From Bacteroidia bacterium (lineage in GTDB: Bacteria > Bacteroidota > Bacteroidia > Flavobacteriales > NORP286), in the NCBI GenBank assembly GCA_016763665.1, contig JAESTI010000415.1, positions 1 through 6,221 of the forward strand: 6,221 bases of DNA, written 5' to 3'. This document shows positions 5,521 to 6,221 of this stretch, piece by piece (the first letter of the stretch is position 1; the number at the start of each line of letters is the position of its first letter). The notes below the pieces were generated by a model. That model was not told where the DNA came from. It did not search any database and was given only the letters and a program-made list of their open reading frames with translations. A program made the translations under genes and the position numbers.

Positions 5521-6221
5521 ATGCTTGATAAAATAAATATCCAGGATATTGTCAATATTTCAAAAGAAGCCGGAAAAGAAATATTGCAGATCTACGCTAC
5601 AGATTTTGAAGTTGAACAAAAGGAGGACAATTCCCCCCTAACTCTAGCAGATAAAAATGCAAACGATCTTATTCTTGATCAACTCCAGAAAAAGTATCCT
5701 GAAATTCCCTTTATTTCGGAAGAAACCAAAAAAACTTCTTATGAGGAAAGAAAGAAGTGGGAATACCTTTGGTTAATTGATCCACTCGATGGCACCAAAG
5801 AATTCCTAAAGAAAAACGGAGAATTTACAGTCAACATCGCTTTAATACACAATCAGAACCCTGTATTGGGAGTAGTGCATGTTCCTGCTCAAAATATTAC
5901 TTATTGGGCAAAAAAAGGTATAGGTGCTTATTATCAAAACGAAAATGATACTCCACATGAAATCAAAGCCAAAACATTTTCATTAAATGAACATGACCTA
6001 ACGTTGGTTTGCTCGAGATCTCACATGAGTGAAGAAGTTGAAAATTATCTTCGGGAATTTCAAAATCCTAATACGATTTCAATGGGAAGTTCCTTAAAAT
6101 TCATGTTGGTGGCTGATGGTCGTGCACACATCTATCCCCGCCTGGCACCGACTATGGAATGGGATACCGCTGCAGCTCATGCAGTATTAAATGAAGCAGG
6201 CGGTGCAGTTATTCAACACGA
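5521..6221 (+). CDS. cysQ: 3'(2'),5'-bisphosphate nucleotidase CysQ, 3'-truncated by window edge
   Basis: Mg2+-dependent phosphatase of the inositol monophosphatase/FIG superfamily. It removes the 3'-phosphate from adenosine 3',5'-bisphosphate (pAp), a by-product of sulfate assimilation, and can act on PAPS; cytoplasmic. Translation from the ATG at 5521 gives 233 codons with no stop before the window ends. Visible in order are SPLTLAD (38-44, with D44), the metal-binding ISEE (65-68), DPLDGTKEF (87-95, with D87 and D90), a long conserved core including GEFTVNIALI (100-109), and EWDTAAAHAVL (213-223, with D215). These are the metal and phosphate ligands of the superfamily, and DGTKEF plus EWDTAAAH favours CysQ over inositol monophosphatase. 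The family is about 250-275 residues long, so roughly 20-40 are missing. There is no Shine-Dalgarno sequence. Sulfate-assimilation genes (cysD, cysN) or a sulfate transporter may follow downstream; this cannot be seen. Confidence 0.93.
   Translation, partial: MLDKINIQDIVNISKEAGKEILQIYATDFEVEQKEDNSPLTLADKNANDLILDQLQKKYPEIPFISEETKKTSYEERKKWEYLWLIDPLDGTKEFLKKNGEFTVNIALIHNQNPVLGVVHVPAQNITYWAKKGIGAYYQNENDTPHEIKAKTFSLNEHDLTLVCSRSHMSEEVENYLREFQNPNTISMGSSLKFMLVADGRAHIYPRLAPTMEWDTAAAHAVLNEAGGAVIQH

Overview
The window comes from an AT-rich bacterial chromosome, most likely of the Bacteroidota. The reasons are: no Shine-Dalgarno sequence is visible before any of the seven complete start codons; several intergenic regions carry matches to the Bacteroidota -7 promoter box TAnnTTTG; and the proteins resemble members of that phylum. 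The genus cannot be read from the sequence alone.

Positions 1-3707 (+ strand) hold the 3' end of a nucleotide-sugar operon: a CDP-glucose 4,6-dehydratase (rfbG/ddhB/ascB type, cut at its 5' end), an RmlC-fold sugar epimerase, an RmlD-type short-chain reductase, and a DegT/DnrJ/EryC1-fold enzyme. The genes overlap by 4 bp or lie 34 and 6 bp apart. Together they can be read as a route from CDP-glucose to a CDP-linked 6-deoxy, probably 3,6-dideoxy, L-hexose for a surface polysaccharide. The DegT protein has His186 where the PLP-binding lysine should be, which points to a 3-dehydratase rather than an aminotransferase. It also lacks the cysteines that hold the [2Fe-2S] cluster of the classical CDP-sugar 3-dehydratase E1 (RfbH/DdhC/AscC). 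It may therefore use a ColD-like, iron-sulfur-free mechanism on a CDP-sugar. This is the most interesting feature of the window.

Positions 3694-6221 hold mostly housekeeping genes in alternating orientation: aroQ (-), type II 3-dehydroquinate dehydratase of the shikimate pathway; xerD (+), a chromosome-dimer-resolution tyrosine recombinase; a small cysteine-rich lipoprotein (-) with a YHS/TRASH-like C-terminus; and cysQ (+), 3'(2'),5'-bisphosphate nucleotidase, cut by the right edge. Both convergent gene pairs overlap at their tails (14 bp and 6 bp). The two divergent intergenic regions (77 and 109 bp) hold candidate promoters. No RNA gene, insertion sequence, CRISPR array, attachment site or clear terminator was seen, and no stretch over 300 bases lacks a gene.
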